From contig JAQVLW010000011.1 in the NCBI GenBank assembly GCA_028703945.1, forward strand, positions 1-40,706: a stretch of DNA of 40,706 nucleotides, written 5' to 3'. The notes under the pieces are model-generated. The model searched no databases and was not told the origin of the DNA. It saw only the letters and a program-made list of their open reading frames with translations. Positions 17,485 through 26,180 of this stretch are shown here, in pieces; the stretch's first letter is position 1; the number at the start of each line of letters is the position of its first letter. This stretch comes from Aliarcobacter sp. (lineage in GTDB: Bacteria > Campylobacterota > Campylobacteria > Campylobacterales > Arcobacteraceae). A program made the position numbers and the translations under genes.

Positions 17485-18851
17485 TGATAGATTTTAAAAA
17501 ATTCGAAAAATATTCAAGACCAGGACCTAGATATACTTCATATCCAACAGCTCCTGAATTTAGTGAAGAGTTTACACAAGATGATTTAAAACAGTATTAC
17601 AAAAATCAAGGTGATGATAGAGCAATATCTTTATATATTCATATGCCTTTTTGTAGAAGTGCTTGTTATTTTTGTGGATGTAATACTATTTTTACTTCAA
17701 AAGAAGATAAAAAAGTAAGATATATTGAGTATTTAAAAAAAGAATTAAATATTCTAAAAAATCATTTAAATACTAATAGAACTGTAACTCAAATGCACTT
17801 TGGTGGTGGAACTCCAACATTTTTTTCTCCAGAACAATTAGAAGAAGTTATAAATTCTGTAAAAGAAGTTTTCCCAAATTTTGCACTTGATGCTGAAGTT
17901 TCATGTGAAGTTGATCCTAGATATTTTACAGTTGAACATATGCAGGTACTTAAAAAAGGTGGCTGTAATCGTCTTAGTTTTGGGGTTCAAGATTTGGATG
18001 AAGAAGTTCAAAAAACAATTCATAGAATCCAACCTTTTGAATTAACACAAAATGTAATTAAAATAGCAAGAGATGCTGGAATTCACTCAGTTAATACAGA
18101 TTTAATTTATGGTTTACCTTTACAAACAAGAGAGAGTTTCAAAAGAACTTTAGAAAAAATGCTTACTTTAAATACAGATAGATTTGCTGTATTTAATTAT
18201 GCTCATGTTCCTTGGCTTATGAAAACTATGAGAAAGTTTGATGAATCAACTTTTCCAAAACCAGAAACAAAACTTGAAATGTTAAAAGATACTATTGATT
18301 TTTTCACATCAAATGGTTATAAAATGGTTGGAATGGATCACTTTGCAAAACCTGAAGATGAACTATTTAAAGCAATTGAAAAAGGTGAATTACATAGAAA
18401 TTTTCAAGGTTATACTACTAAAGGTGGAGCTGATTTAATTGGGATTGGACTTACGTCAATTGGAAATGGTGTTGATTATTATGCACAAAATTTTAAAGAG
18501 TTAGAACCTTGGGAAAATGCTTTAGATAATGGTGATTTACCAATATTTAAAGGTTATAGACTTTCAGATGATGACCAATTAAGACAATTTGTAATTATGG
18601 AATTAATGAGTAATTTCGCTTTAAATATAAAAAGAGTTGAAAAAGAATTTAAAATAAATTTTAAAGAGTACTTTGCAGATGCCCTAGAAGCTCTTAAAGA
18701 GTTTGAAGAGGCTCAACTAATAGAAATTAGCGATGAAAGAATAAAAGTCTCTCAAACAGGAACTATGCTTATTAGAAATATTTGTATGCCTTTTGATGCA
18801 TATTTAAATAAAATTCCAGAAGATAAAAGACGATTTTCTAAAACTATTTAA
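17484..18851 (+). CDS. hemN: Oxygen-independent coproporphyrinogen III dehydrogenase
   Basis: A 455-aa radical-SAM enzyme that decarboxylates coproporphyrinogen III to protoporphyrinogen IX without oxygen. The motif CRSACYFCGC (Cys57, Cys61, Cys64, Cys66) is the CxxxCxxCxC signature of genuine HemN, as opposed to HemW-like proteins. The N-terminal SRPGPRYTSYPTAPEF and GGGTPTF also fit. It is translationally coupled to argF. With hemB nearby it contributes to heme synthesis under low oxygen. A strong hairpin follows the stop codon. Confidence 0.96.
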   Translation: MIDFKKFEKYSRPGPRYTSYPTAPEFSEEFTQDDLKQYYKNQGDDRAISLYIHMPFCRSACYFCGCNTIFTSKEDKKVRYIEYLKKELNILKNHLNTNRTVTQMHFGGGTPTFFSPEQLEEVINSVKEVFPNFALDAEVSCEVDPRYFTVEHMQVLKKGGCNRLSFGVQDLDEEVQKTIHRIQPFELTQNVIKIARDAGIHSVNTDLIYGLPLQTRESFKRTLEKMLTLNTDRFAVFNYAHVPWLMKTMRKFDESTFPKPETKLEMLKDTIDFFTSNGYKMVGMDHFAKPEDELFKAIEKGELHRNFQGYTTKGGADLIGIGLTSIGNGVDYYAQNFKELEPWENALDNGDLPIFKGYRLSDDDQLRQFVIMELMSNFALNIKRVEKEFKINFKEYFADALEALKEFEEAQLIEISDERIKVSQTGTMLIRNICMPFDAYLNKIPEDKRRFSKTI

Positions 18852-18878
18852 AATAAAGTAGCTTTTTGCTACTTTATT
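18852..18878. terminator. Bidirectional terminator between hemN and the PLDc_N gene
   Basis: A perfect 11-base inverted repeat, AATAAAGTAGC (18852-18862) and GCTACTTTATT (18868-18878), with a TTTTT loop. It follows the hemN stop directly and contains the stop codon of the convergent minus-strand gene, so it can serve both transcripts. Confidence 0.8.
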
Positions 18879-19069
18879 CTTTGTGACTTTCCAAAAACTA
18901 AATACAAAATTGCACCTAGAACTGGAAAAAAAATAAGAACTAAAATCCAAATAATTTTATTATAACCTGTAAATTCATGTTTTAAAATATCTATTAAAAT
19001 ATAAATATATAAAACAAAAGTAAAAACAACAAAGGTCATTAAAAATGATGATAATAAAATTGCTGACAT
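18869..19069 (-). CDS. PLDc_N-domain small membrane protein (66 aa)
   Basis: A 66-aa protein with two transmembrane helices (about 5-28 and 38-58). The sequence IIWILVLIFFPVLGAILYLVFGK matches the PLDc_N domain, which occurs N-terminal to cardiolipin synthases or alone in short membrane proteins. No phospholipase catalytic domain follows, so it is a stand-alone form of unknown function. It is the last gene of the minus-strand run and begins one base after the lpxK stop; its 3' end forms part of the terminator hairpin. Confidence 0.8.
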   Translation of the reverse strand: MSAILLSSFLMTFVVFTFVLYIYILIDILKHEFTGYNKIIWILVLIFFPVLGAILYLVFGKSQRIK

Positions 19070-19070
19070 A

Positions 19071-20021
19071 CTAAACTTCCTTAAAACTATTTATATACTC
19101 ATTCATCAAGAAAAAATCTACTTTTTCATTAATTTTTATATCTAAATCCATTAAATATAAATTTGTGATATTAAACTCTTTTAATTTCACGAAATCTTTT
19201 CCTGTTGTAACGAAAGAATAATCTTTATACTCATTTTGGATTTTAAAAATATCATCTTTTGTAAAAGTATAATGATCAGGAAATGAAATCATTTTTATAT
19301 CTTTTGGCAAAAATTCCAATAATCTTTTTGGTTTTGAAATAGCTGTTATCAAAATAGTTTTAGCTGGAAGTTCACAAACTTTTCCATCTTTTTTTATACT
19401 GATAACTCTTTCAAAATCTGTTCCTTCCAAAAGTTCAATATTAGCTTGAGCATAAAATCCTTTTGGTTCTCTATAACCTCCACTTGGTAAACAAAAAATA
19501 TTCGTAGGTTCATCTTTTGGTCGTAATAAAATATTAAATTTAGCAATTTGATATTTAGAAAATCCATCATCCAAAAATATGATTTTACATCCTAGTTCTT
19601 TTGCTTTTAAAATAGCTTTTATTCTATTTTCACTCACAATTATCGTAGCATTACTTAAAGAGTTAGCTAAAAGCATAGCTTCGTCTCCACTTGTTTTTAC
19701 ATCTAGTAAAATCTTACCATTTAAAGAAACAACATATAAACCTTTTGAAACTCTGCCATAACCCCGAAGAATTACACAAGCATTTTCATATTTTGAAGCT
19801 AGTTTTATTGTAATTGGAGTTTTTCCACTTCCACCAACAATTATATTTCCAACTGAAATAATAGGTATTCCAAACTCTATTGGTTTTGCCATAGCTCTTT
19901 TAGTCAAAATAATTAACATATAAATAAAAGTCAAAGGAAGAAGCAAAAAAGAGATTATTTTTTGAAAAGTATTTGGAAAGAAGAGATAATCTTCAATCCA
20001 TAAATATAATTTTTGTTTCAA
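19071..20021 (-). CDS. lpxK: Tetraacyldisaccharide 4'-kinase (lipid A)
   Basis: A 316-aa inner-membrane kinase that phosphorylates the 4' position of the lipid A disaccharide. It has an N-terminal membrane-associated helix (about 22-40), then the P-loop VGNIIVGGSGKTPI (GGSGKT at 63-68), VILRGYGR and IIFLDDGFSKYQI. FPDHYTFT near the C-terminus is the family's second signature. It is preceded by a DegT-family gene with a six-base gap and followed by the PLDc_N gene, so the three are probably cotranscribed. Confidence 0.95.
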   Translation of the reverse strand: MKQKLYLWIEDYLFFPNTFQKIISFLLLPLTFIYMLIILTKRAMAKPIEFGIPIISVGNIIVGGSGKTPITIKLASKYENACVILRGYGRVSKGLYVVSLNGKILLDVKTSGDEAMLLANSLSNATIIVSENRIKAILKAKELGCKIIFLDDGFSKYQIAKFNILLRPKDEPTNIFCLPSGGYREPKGFYAQANIELLEGTDFERVISIKKDGKVCELPAKTILITAISKPKRLLEFLPKDIKMISFPDHYTFTKDDIFKIQNEYKDYSFVTTGKDFVKLKEFNITNLYLMDLDIKINEKVDFFLMNEYINSFKEV

Positions 20022-20027
20022 GCTATT

Positions 20028-21167
20028 TTATATCCACTCTGATGCAACACTAATCACTTGGTCACAAACATAATTTACCTCTTCATCTGTAAGACCTGCA
20101 TACATAGGAAGTGAAAGTATTTGTTGATAATTATTTAAAGCATTTGAAAATGCAGTAATTTTAATAGAATATTTTGTTTTATAATAAGATAAAAGATGTA
20201 AAGGAATATAGTTAAGTCCAGTTGAAACACCTCTTTCTTTTAATGCTCTTGCAAATGCATCCCTATTTCTTGAGATTTTAATTATAAATTGTGTAAAAAT
20301 ATGTTCATCATTATGTGGTAAAACTGTGATATGTTTTACATCTGATAATCTTTTTTCATAAAGTTTTGCTATTTCTTTTCTTCTTTTTATAAATTTTTCT
20401 GTTTTATTTAATTGAGCTAATGCATAAGCAGCATCAAGTTCTGATAAGTCATATTTATGTCCAATATCAACAACATCATAAACATAATCTAAATTTCCAT
20501 AACTATCATAAGTAGTAGTAAGTGCGTGAGTTCGTAAAAGTTTTGCCCGTGCTGCTATATCTTCATTATTTGTTACAATTATTCCTGAACGACTAATTGC
20601 ATATTTTGAATTTGATGGATTTGTAGAAAAAATCGTCATATCTGCTCTTAGATTTCCAACTTTTTTACCATTATAAGTTGCTCCCAAAGATGAACGGCAA
20701 TCTTCAATTAAAATAATTCCGTACTTTTTAGCAATATCATAAATTCTGTCTAAATCAGGAGATTGACCAGCTACAAAAGTAATAATAGCACCTCTTAATT
20801 TTTTTGAATCATTAACAGCTAGTGCTTCTTCAAATTTATTTATATCAATATTCATATCTTCCATATTTATATCAATAAAAATAGGCTCAGCATCAAAATG
20901 TCTTACAACTTCAGGTAAATTTACAAAAGAGTTAACAGACATAAGTATTTTGTCACCTCTTTTAAGTTTAATTGCACTTAACGCTAAATGAATAGCAGCA
21001 GTTGAAGTTGCTGTTGCAATGGCATATTTTGCACCAATAAATTTTTTCATATTTTCTTCAAATTCTATTACTTTTGATAAATCGTTTTTTGATTCTAAAA
21101 CTGATCTAATTTGATTTAATTCTTCATTATCTATAGATGCTTTGTATATTGCAATATTTTTAGCCAT
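20028..21167 (-). CDS. DegT/DnrJ/EryC1-family protein with divergent active site
   Basis: A 379-aa member of the DegT/DnrJ/EryC1/StrS fold. The fold signatures are present: ATATSTAAIHLALSAI (PLP phosphate region), IEDCRSSLGATY with Asp156, and a C-terminal LSLPMYAGLTDEEV. The usual FSFHxxKxxTTGEGG block is replaced by FSTNPSNSKYAISRSG. The only nearby lysine is Lys188, about two residues out of register, and the Gly-rich end is lost. The aromatic/His after Asp156 is also gone. It may be a divergent aminotransferase or a PLP protein with another activity. Its place between nadE and lpxK suggests a cell-envelope sugar role, but that is inference. Confidence 0.85.
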   Translation of the reverse strand: MAKNIAIYKASIDNEELNQIRSVLESKNDLSKVIEFEENMKKFIGAKYAIATATSTAAIHLALSAIKLKRGDKILMSVNSFVNLPEVVRHFDAEPIFIDINMEDMNIDINKFEEALAVNDSKKLRGAIITFVAGQSPDLDRIYDIAKKYGIILIEDCRSSLGATYNGKKVGNLRADMTIFSTNPSNSKYAISRSGIIVTNNEDIAARAKLLRTHALTTTYDSYGNLDYVYDVVDIGHKYDLSELDAAYALAQLNKTEKFIKRRKEIAKLYEKRLSDVKHITVLPHNDEHIFTQFIIKISRNRDAFARALKERGVSTGLNYIPLHLLSYYKTKYSIKITAFSNALNNYQQILSLPMYAGLTDEEVNYVCDQVISVASEWI

Positions 21168-21170
21168 TAA

Positions 21171-21932
21171 TTAATTCCACCTTATTTTTGCGATTGTTGG
21201 TAATTTACCTTTAAAAGCATTTGCTTTTATTCTATATTCTAATCTTTCAATTAAATCTTTTTCAAAACCTAATTCTAATAATTTTTCTTTTGATTTTTTT
21301 TCATCAACCATTTCTTTTAAAACTTCATCCATGTGTTTATAAGAGTATCCAAGTTCTTCTTCATCACTTTGACCTTCCCATAAATCAGCACTTGGAGCTT
21401 TATTTAAAATATTTTCAGGAACACCTAGAAGTCTTGCAAATTCAAACTCATCACTTTTATAAATTTCACCTATTGGATTTATTGCACATGCAATATCACC
21501 AAAAATAGTTCCATATCCTAAAAGAATTTCACTTCTATTTGAAGTTCCAATAACTAAAGATTTTTCCCTTGAAGATACATCATAAAGTACTGACATTCTC
21601 ATTCTTGCAGAAAAATTACCAATTCTAAGTTTATCTTCATCCATATTTTTTATAAAACCACTAACCATTGGTTCTATTGAGATAATTTCATATTTAATAT
21701 CAAATTTTTCGCAAACTTCAAGAGCATGTTCTATTGAGCTTTTTGAAGAAAACTGTGATGGCATCAAAACACAATTTAAGTTATCGGCAAAAGCCTCTTT
21801 ACATAAAATTGCAACAACAGCTGAATCCAAACCACCCGAAAGTCCAACTGTTACTTTTTTTAGACCAGTTTTCTCAACTTCAATTTTTAAAAAAGAAATT
21901 AAATCTTCCTTAATTTTTTTCCACTCTATCAC
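21171..21932 (-). CDS. nadE: NAD+ synthetase, ammonia-dependent type
   Basis: A 253-aa N-type ATP pyrophosphatase that amidates nicotinic acid adenine dinucleotide to NAD+. The P-loop SGGLDS is at 32-37, and GTSNRSEILLGYGTIFGD plus KAPSADLWEGQSDEEELG are family signatures. There is no N-terminal glutaminase domain, so it should use free ammonia. Length is normal. It lies three bases upstream of the DegT-family gene and 21 bases downstream of a small unknown gene. Confidence 0.95.
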   Translation of the reverse strand: MIEWKKIKEDLISFLKIEVEKTGLKKVTVGLSGGLDSAVVAILCKEAFADNLNCVLMPSQFSSKSSIEHALEVCEKFDIKYEIISIEPMVSGFIKNMDEDKLRIGNFSARMRMSVLYDVSSREKSLVIGTSNRSEILLGYGTIFGDIACAINPIGEIYKSDEFEFARLLGVPENILNKAPSADLWEGQSDEEELGYSYKHMDEVLKEMVDEKKSKEKLLELGFEKDLIERLEYRIKANAFKGKLPTIAKIRWN

Positions 21933-21953
21933 TTTTAATCCTTTATTAAGTAA

Positions 21954-22166
21954 TTATATCTCATCTTTTTTTGTTTTCTGATAAATTTCATCTAAATAAG
22001 TATTGCTTATTTTAGAAATATTCTCTTTTTTAAATTCTAATTGTTTTTGAATATCTAAAAGTTCTTCAACGTCGAAATATTCTAAATAATTTGGGTTTAT
22101 TTCTATTGTTTCTTCTGGATTTATTTTTATGAGTTTTTTTATATTTTCTATAATTTCATTTTTCAT
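21954..22166 (-). CDS. Small hydrophilic protein, unknown (70 aa)
   Basis: A 70-aa acidic, Lys/Glu/Ile-rich protein, predicted mostly helical (IIENIKKLIKINPEE, then VEELLDIQKQLEFKKENI). It has no signal peptide, membrane segment or cysteine. It lies between the BFD-like gene and nadE with short gaps on both sides, so it belongs to the same transcript. I recognise no family. Confidence 0.75.
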   Translation of the reverse strand: MKNEIIENIKKLIKINPEETIEINPNYLEYFDVEELLDIQKQLEFKKENISKISNTYLDEIYQKTKKDEI

Positions 22167-22175
22167 TTTTATTCT

Positions 22176-22406
22176 TTACTTTTTATTAAATTTATTTAGT
22201 ACTTCTTCTAAATATAGTTCCATTTTTTCTACACCAATATCACTTTGAGCATTTTTACAAGATTTACAACAAGTTCCCGCATCTGTTAGATTTCCTAAAT
22301 CTTCCAATGTTTTTGCATTTTTTTCTTTAATAGCATAAACTATCTCACCTAAAGTTACCCGTTTGCAAGTACAAACTTCGAAAGAATGGTGAAAATTTCT
22401 TGCCAT
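22176..22406 (-). CDS. BFD-like [2Fe-2S]-binding protein
   Basis: A 76-aa protein with VCTCKRVTLGEI (Cys12, Cys14) and TDAGTCCKSC (Cys46, Cys47, Cys50). The CxC then CxxC pattern, spaced about 32 residues apart, matches the BFD-like [2Fe-2S] domain, with Cys46 an extra residue. It is longer than the minimal domain by a helical C-terminal tail. Bacterioferritin-associated ferredoxin is one known member, but no bacterioferritin gene is here; other members are small electron carriers or assembly partners. The ATG overlaps the stop of the DjlA-like gene by one base. Confidence 0.85.
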   Translation of the reverse strand: MARNFHHSFEVCTCKRVTLGEIVYAIKEKNAKTLEDLGNLTDAGTCCKSCKNAQSDIGVEKMELYLEEVLNKFNKK

Positions 22407-23164
22407 TATTTTTCTCCTTTATCTTTTTTTATAATCTCATAAGCTTCATTTATCTCTTGAAGTTTTTTAGTTGCTTCATCTATGATATTTTGAGTAGCAC
22501 CCTGCCCTGAAATAATATCAGGATGATGTTTTTTAACTAAAGTTCTATAATTTTTCTTTAAAGTCGCTGCATCATCACTTGATTTTGATTCTAAAATTTC
22601 ATAAGCTTTTTCTAAAGTTATCGCTTTATTTGAAGCTTGTTGAGCATAAAAAGATTCAAAAGTATTAATTAAATTATTAAAATCCTCTATTTTGATTTTT
22701 AAAGCATTTGAAATATCTTCTGTTATCATTTTTTCAGCAGATGAAAAATCTTTATCAATAAATGCTAAATTTAACAAATATTCCATAATTTTAATACGCT
22801 TATGATATTCATTTTTTGTTAAATTATATAATTTATTACAAATATCAATTAAATTATCAAAACTATGTTTTTCATTTTCATATAAAACTTTTAGTTTTTC
22901 TCTTATTTCTTCTGCATTTTCAAAATGACTAGAAATATCATTAAAAGTATGTTTTAAAACTTCAGCTTCTAACTCACAAACTTTTCCATCTGCCTTTGAA
23001 ACTTTTGCCATAAGCGCCACTAAAAGACCTGCTTCATGGTGTAATAAATCACCTTCAAATCTATCTTTTGCCTTTAAATTTATATTTTTAAACTCTTCTG
23101 TTTTATAGTTTTTTCCAATAAAAAACAAAATTACTATAACAATTAATAAAACAACTATTTCCAT
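22406..23164 (-). CDS. DjlA-like membrane-anchored co-chaperone (TerB and J domains)
   Basis: A 252-aa protein with an N-terminal membrane helix (about 3-18), a TerB-like helical domain (about 42-175, with HHEAGLLVALMAKVSKADGK) and a C-terminal J domain (about 184-247) with the HPD tripeptide at 214-216. This order matches DjlA, which stimulates DnaK at the inner membrane. It is the first gene of a seven-gene minus-strand run ending at 18869 and is divergent from tatB across 92 bases. Confidence 0.88.
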   Translation of the reverse strand: MEIVVLLIVIVILFFIGKNYKTEEFKNINLKAKDRFEGDLLHHEAGLLVALMAKVSKADGKVCELEAEVLKHTFNDISSHFENAEEIREKLKVLYENEKHSFDNLIDICNKLYNLTKNEYHKRIKIMEYLLNLAFIDKDFSSAEKMITEDISNALKIKIEDFNNLINTFESFYAQQASNKAITLEKAYEILESKSSDDAATLKKNYRTLVKKHHPDIISGQGATQNIIDEATKKLQEINEAYEIIKKDKGEK

Positions 23165-23200
23165 TTATACCCTTAATATCACTCTTTTTAGATTTGGTTA

Positions 23201-23226
23201 GATTTTATCAAATTTTAGATAAAATC
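23201..23226. promoter_or_regulatory. Inverted repeat in the djlA-like/tatB divergent gap
   Basis: GATTTTATC (23201-23209) and GATAAAATC (23218-23226) are a perfect nine-base inverted repeat with an eight-base spacer. It overlaps the probable -35 region of tatB, upstream of a TATACA-like -10 near 23240. It could be an operator or a chance AT-rich palindrome. Confidence 0.4.
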
Positions 23227-23256
23227 ATTTCCTTTAATTATACAATGGAGTTATAA

Positions 23257-23664
23257 ATGTTCGGAATGGGTTTTACAGAAATTTTACTAATTGCAATGGT
23301 TGCAATTATTGCGTTGGGGCCTGAAAAACTTCCTACTACAATGGTGCAAATTGCAAAGTTTATTAATAAAATAAAAACAGGTCTTGCGGATGCTAAAACA
23401 ACTTTAGATAATGAACTTAATATTTCTGAATTAAAAGCAGAAGCTACTAAATTCAAAACTCAAATTGAAGAAACAAAAACTTCATTAGCAGTTGATTCAA
23501 AAATAGATTTAGGTTTAAATGATATTATGAAAGATAATTTAGCTACAGATTCTTCTACTGAAACTAAAAAAGTTGAAGAAGAACCAAAACAAGAAAAAGT
23601 TTCTTTTAAAAAAGAAGATAAATTTAAAATTAAATTAGATGAAAAAAAAGAGGATAATGCTTAA
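23257..23664 (+). CDS. tatB: Sec-independent protein translocase subunit TatB
   Basis: A 135-aa protein with an N-terminal transmembrane helix (about 5-21), then the hinge LGPEKLPTTM, an amphipathic helix and a long charged tail. GFTEILLI and the conserved Gly-Pro fit the TatA/TatB family; the Glu in the helix, the length and the position next to tatC favour TatB. It should form the twin-arginine substrate receptor with TatC. GGAG lies six to seven bases before the ATG, and its stop overlaps the tatC start (TAATG). Confidence 0.92.
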   Translation: MFGMGFTEILLIAMVAIIALGPEKLPTTMVQIAKFINKIKTGLADAKTTLDNELNISELKAEATKFKTQIEETKTSLAVDSKIDLGLNDIMKDNLATDSSTETKKVEEEPKQEKVSFKKEDKFKIKLDEKKEDNA

Positions 23665-24401
23665 TGTTTGAAGACTTAAAACCACATATTGCGGACTTGA
23701 GAAAAAGATTAGTTATATCAGTACTTACTGTTATAGTTATGTTTTTTGTATGTTTTTCTTTTTATGAACCAATTTTAAATTGGATGATGGTTCCTGTTGA
23801 AGCAGCTCTGCCAAAAAATTCACAAATGGTTGCTGTTGAAATTCAAGAAACATTTTTTACAGCTTTACAAGTTGCATTTTTTTCAGCTTTTATATTGTCT
23901 TTACCTGTTATATTTTGGCAATTATGGTTATTTTTTGCACCAGGACTTTATGAACATGAAAAAAAACTAATAGTTCCTTTTGTAATTTCTGGAACTTTTA
24001 TGTTTTTAGTAGGATCTGCATTTGCATATTATATTGTTGTTCCTTTAGGTTTTGATTTCTTAATTGCTTTTGGTTCTACTGTGGTTACAGTACTACCAAG
24101 TATCGGAAAATATGTGGACTTTTTCACTAAATTATTACTTGGATTTGGTATAGCTTTTGAATTACCTGTTATTACTTTTTTACTTGCAAAAGTTGGTCTA
24201 GTTGATGATAAAATGTTAAAAGATTTTTTTAGATATGCAATTGTTATTATTTTTATCGTTGCTGCTATATTAACTCCACCTGATGTTTTAAGCCAACTTT
24301 TAATGGCGGCACCTTTACTTTTACTTTATGGAGTATCAATTTATATAGCAAAAGTATTTAATCCAGCTGCTAAAGAAGAAGATGAAGATGAGGAAGAATA
24401 A
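23664..24401 (+). CDS. tatC: Sec-independent protein translocase subunit TatC
   Basis: A 245-aa polytopic inner-membrane protein with six predicted transmembrane helices. Family signatures include HIADLRKRL at the N-terminus, FFALQ-type segment ETFFTALQVAFF, FFAPGLYEHEKK and FGIAFELPV. It recognises twin-arginine signal peptides with TatB. The C-terminus is a very acidic tail. It is followed three bases later by queA, so tatB, tatC, queA and the exonuclease gene probably form one transcript. Confidence 0.96.
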   Translation: MFEDLKPHIADLRKRLVISVLTVIVMFFVCFSFYEPILNWMMVPVEAALPKNSQMVAVEIQETFFTALQVAFFSAFILSLPVIFWQLWLFFAPGLYEHEKKLIVPFVISGTFMFLVGSAFAYYIVVPLGFDFLIAFGSTVVTVLPSIGKYVDFFTKLLLGFGIAFELPVITFLLAKVGLVDDKMLKDFFRYAIVIIFIVAAILTPPDVLSQLLMAAPLLLLYGVSIYIAKVFNPAAKEEDEDEEE

Positions 24402-24403
24402 AA

Positions 24404-25426
24404 TTGCTTGACCCATTAAAAACTTCAAGCTATGATTATAATTTACCCAAAGAACACATAGCAACCCATCCAGTAAGCCCAGCTGATAACGCTAGGCTTT
24501 TGGTTTATAATAGAGCTACAAACTCAATAATACATACAACTTTTAAAAACCTTATGGATTTTTTACCAAATAAATTATCAGTTTTTCTAAATGATACAAA
24601 AGTTATAAAAGCTAGAATTTTTGGAGCAAAAGAAACAGGTGGAAAAATAGAATTATTACTAAATAAACCCTTATTTATGGACAGATATCTAGTAATGATA
24701 GGTGGAAAAGTAAGACTTGGAACAAAACTATTTTTTGATGAAAACCTAAATGCTGAAGTTTTAGAAGTAAATGAAGATGGAAGTCGTATTGTACAATTTT
24801 TTCAAAATGACAAAAAACTTGATTTTTTAGCACTTGTTGATATTTTAAATAAAATAGGTCATCTTCCACTTCCTCCTTATATGAATAGAAGCGATGAAAA
24901 AGAAGATGAAAAAGATTATCAAACTTTATTTGCCAAAAATTATGGAGCAGTTGCAGCGCCTACGGCATCACTACATTTTACCCCTTTATTATTAGAAAAA
25001 ATAAATGATAAATATGATGTAAATTATTTAACTCTTCATGTGGGAGCTGGAACTTTTAAACCAGTTGATGTTGATGATATTTTAAATCATCCAATGCATA
25101 GTGAATATTTTGAAATAGGCATTGAGGCTAAAAAGGCTTTGGATAATGCACAAAAAGTCCTAGCTGTTGGAACAACGGTTACCAGAACTATTGAATATTA
25201 CATACGAACAAATAAAATACAAGGTGAATGTGACTTGTTTTTAAATCCAGCAAATAAACCAATTAAAGTGGATTATTTACTAACAAACTTTCACTTACCA
25301 AAATCTACGCTTATTATGCTTGTTGCATCATTTGTAGGACTTGAAAAAACACTTGAAATTTACCATGAAGCCATAAAAGAGAACTATAGATTTTACTCTT
25401 ATGGCGATGGTATGTTAATTATATAA
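24404..25426 (+). CDS. queA: S-adenosylmethionine:tRNA ribosyltransferase-isomerase
   Basis: A 340-aa enzyme that transfers the ribosyl part of SAM to 7-aminomethyl-7-deazaguanine in tRNA, giving epoxyqueuosine. Diagnostic segments are YDYNLPKEHIATHPV, NDTKVIKARIFG, APTASLHFTP, LTLHVGAGTFKPV and TNFHLPKSTLIMLV. Translation starts at a TTG (24404), supported by GAGGAAG about seven bases upstream and by the family's usual N-terminus; no ATG gives a full-length protein. Confidence 0.96.
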   Translation: MLDPLKTSSYDYNLPKEHIATHPVSPADNARLLVYNRATNSIIHTTFKNLMDFLPNKLSVFLNDTKVIKARIFGAKETGGKIELLLNKPLFMDRYLVMIGGKVRLGTKLFFDENLNAEVLEVNEDGSRIVQFFQNDKKLDFLALVDILNKIGHLPLPPYMNRSDEKEDEKDYQTLFAKNYGAVAAPTASLHFTPLLLEKINDKYDVNYLTLHVGAGTFKPVDVDDILNHPMHSEYFEIGIEAKKALDNAQKVLAVGTTVTRTIEYYIRTNKIQGECDLFLNPANKPIKVDYLLTNFHLPKSTLIMLVASFVGLEKTLEIYHEAIKENYRFYSYGDGMLII

Positions 25427-25438
25427 AAAAGGAAAAAA

Positions 25439-26179
25439 ATGGCATATTATGTACTATTTGATACAGAAACAACGGGAAACCAAGATGATGATAAAGTTAT
25501 TCAATTTGGTGCAATGATTGTTGATCAAAAAGGTAAAGTTGAAGCTTTTGATGAGTTATGTTCAACTGATGTTGCTATAAAACTTGAAGCTATGGAAGTT
25601 CATAATATCACTCCTAATTTATTAGTTGGAAAACCAAAAGCAGTTGAAACAACTTTTTACAAAAAGCTTGAAGAATTAAATTCAAATGAAAATTATCTAA
25701 TCGCTCACAATATTTCTTTTGATATGGGAATAATAAAAAAAGAGGGATTTGTAAATCAATATCAACTAATTGATACTTTAAGATGTGCAAAACACTTATT
25801 TCCAGAATTGGCATACCACAGACTTCAATATATAAGATATGCTCTTGAACTTTATAAAATAGAAGAAGCAGAAGCAACAAAACATAATATTATTATAAAA
25901 GCGCATGATGCAATCGGTGATGTACTTGTAATGAAACTATTTTTATCAAAACTTGTAGGAAAATGTAGAGAAATTTATCCTGATTATAATCCAATTGAAA
26001 AACTAGCAGAACTAACAAAAACTCCTGTGTTTATTCAAACTTTTAAATTTGGAAAATATAAAGGTAAAGATGTTGAGCAAGTGGCAAGAGAAGATGCAGG
26101 ATACTTAAACTGGATGAGAAGTAATATGGAACTAGATGAAGATTTAAAATATACTTTAGATAAAGTTTTAAAAGCTTAG
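25439..26179 (+). CDS. DEDDh 3'-5' exonuclease with C-terminal DUF3820-like domain
   Basis: A 246-aa protein. The exonuclease domain (1-180) has FDTETTG (Asp8, Glu10), AHNISFD and HDAIGDV, giving the full DEDDh set seen in DnaQ/ExoX-type enzymes. The C-terminal part (about 190-246, FKFGKYKGKDVEQVAREDAGYLNWM) looks like the DUF3820/ExoX C-terminal module. It probably degrades single-stranded DNA or RNA from the 3' end; whether it is a proofreading subunit cannot be read. An AAGGA ribosome binding site precedes the ATG, and comEC converges one base after its stop. Confidence 0.88.
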   Translation: MAYYVLFDTETTGNQDDDKVIQFGAMIVDQKGKVEAFDELCSTDVAIKLEAMEVHNITPNLLVGKPKAVETTFYKKLEELNSNENYLIAHNISFDMGIIKKEGFVNQYQLIDTLRCAKHLFPELAYHRLQYIRYALELYKIEEAEATKHNIIIKAHDAIGDVLVMKLFLSKLVGKCREIYPDYNPIEKLAELTKTPVFIQTFKFGKYKGKDVEQVAREDAGYLNWMRSNMELDEDLKYTLDKVLKA

Positions 26180-26180
26180 T

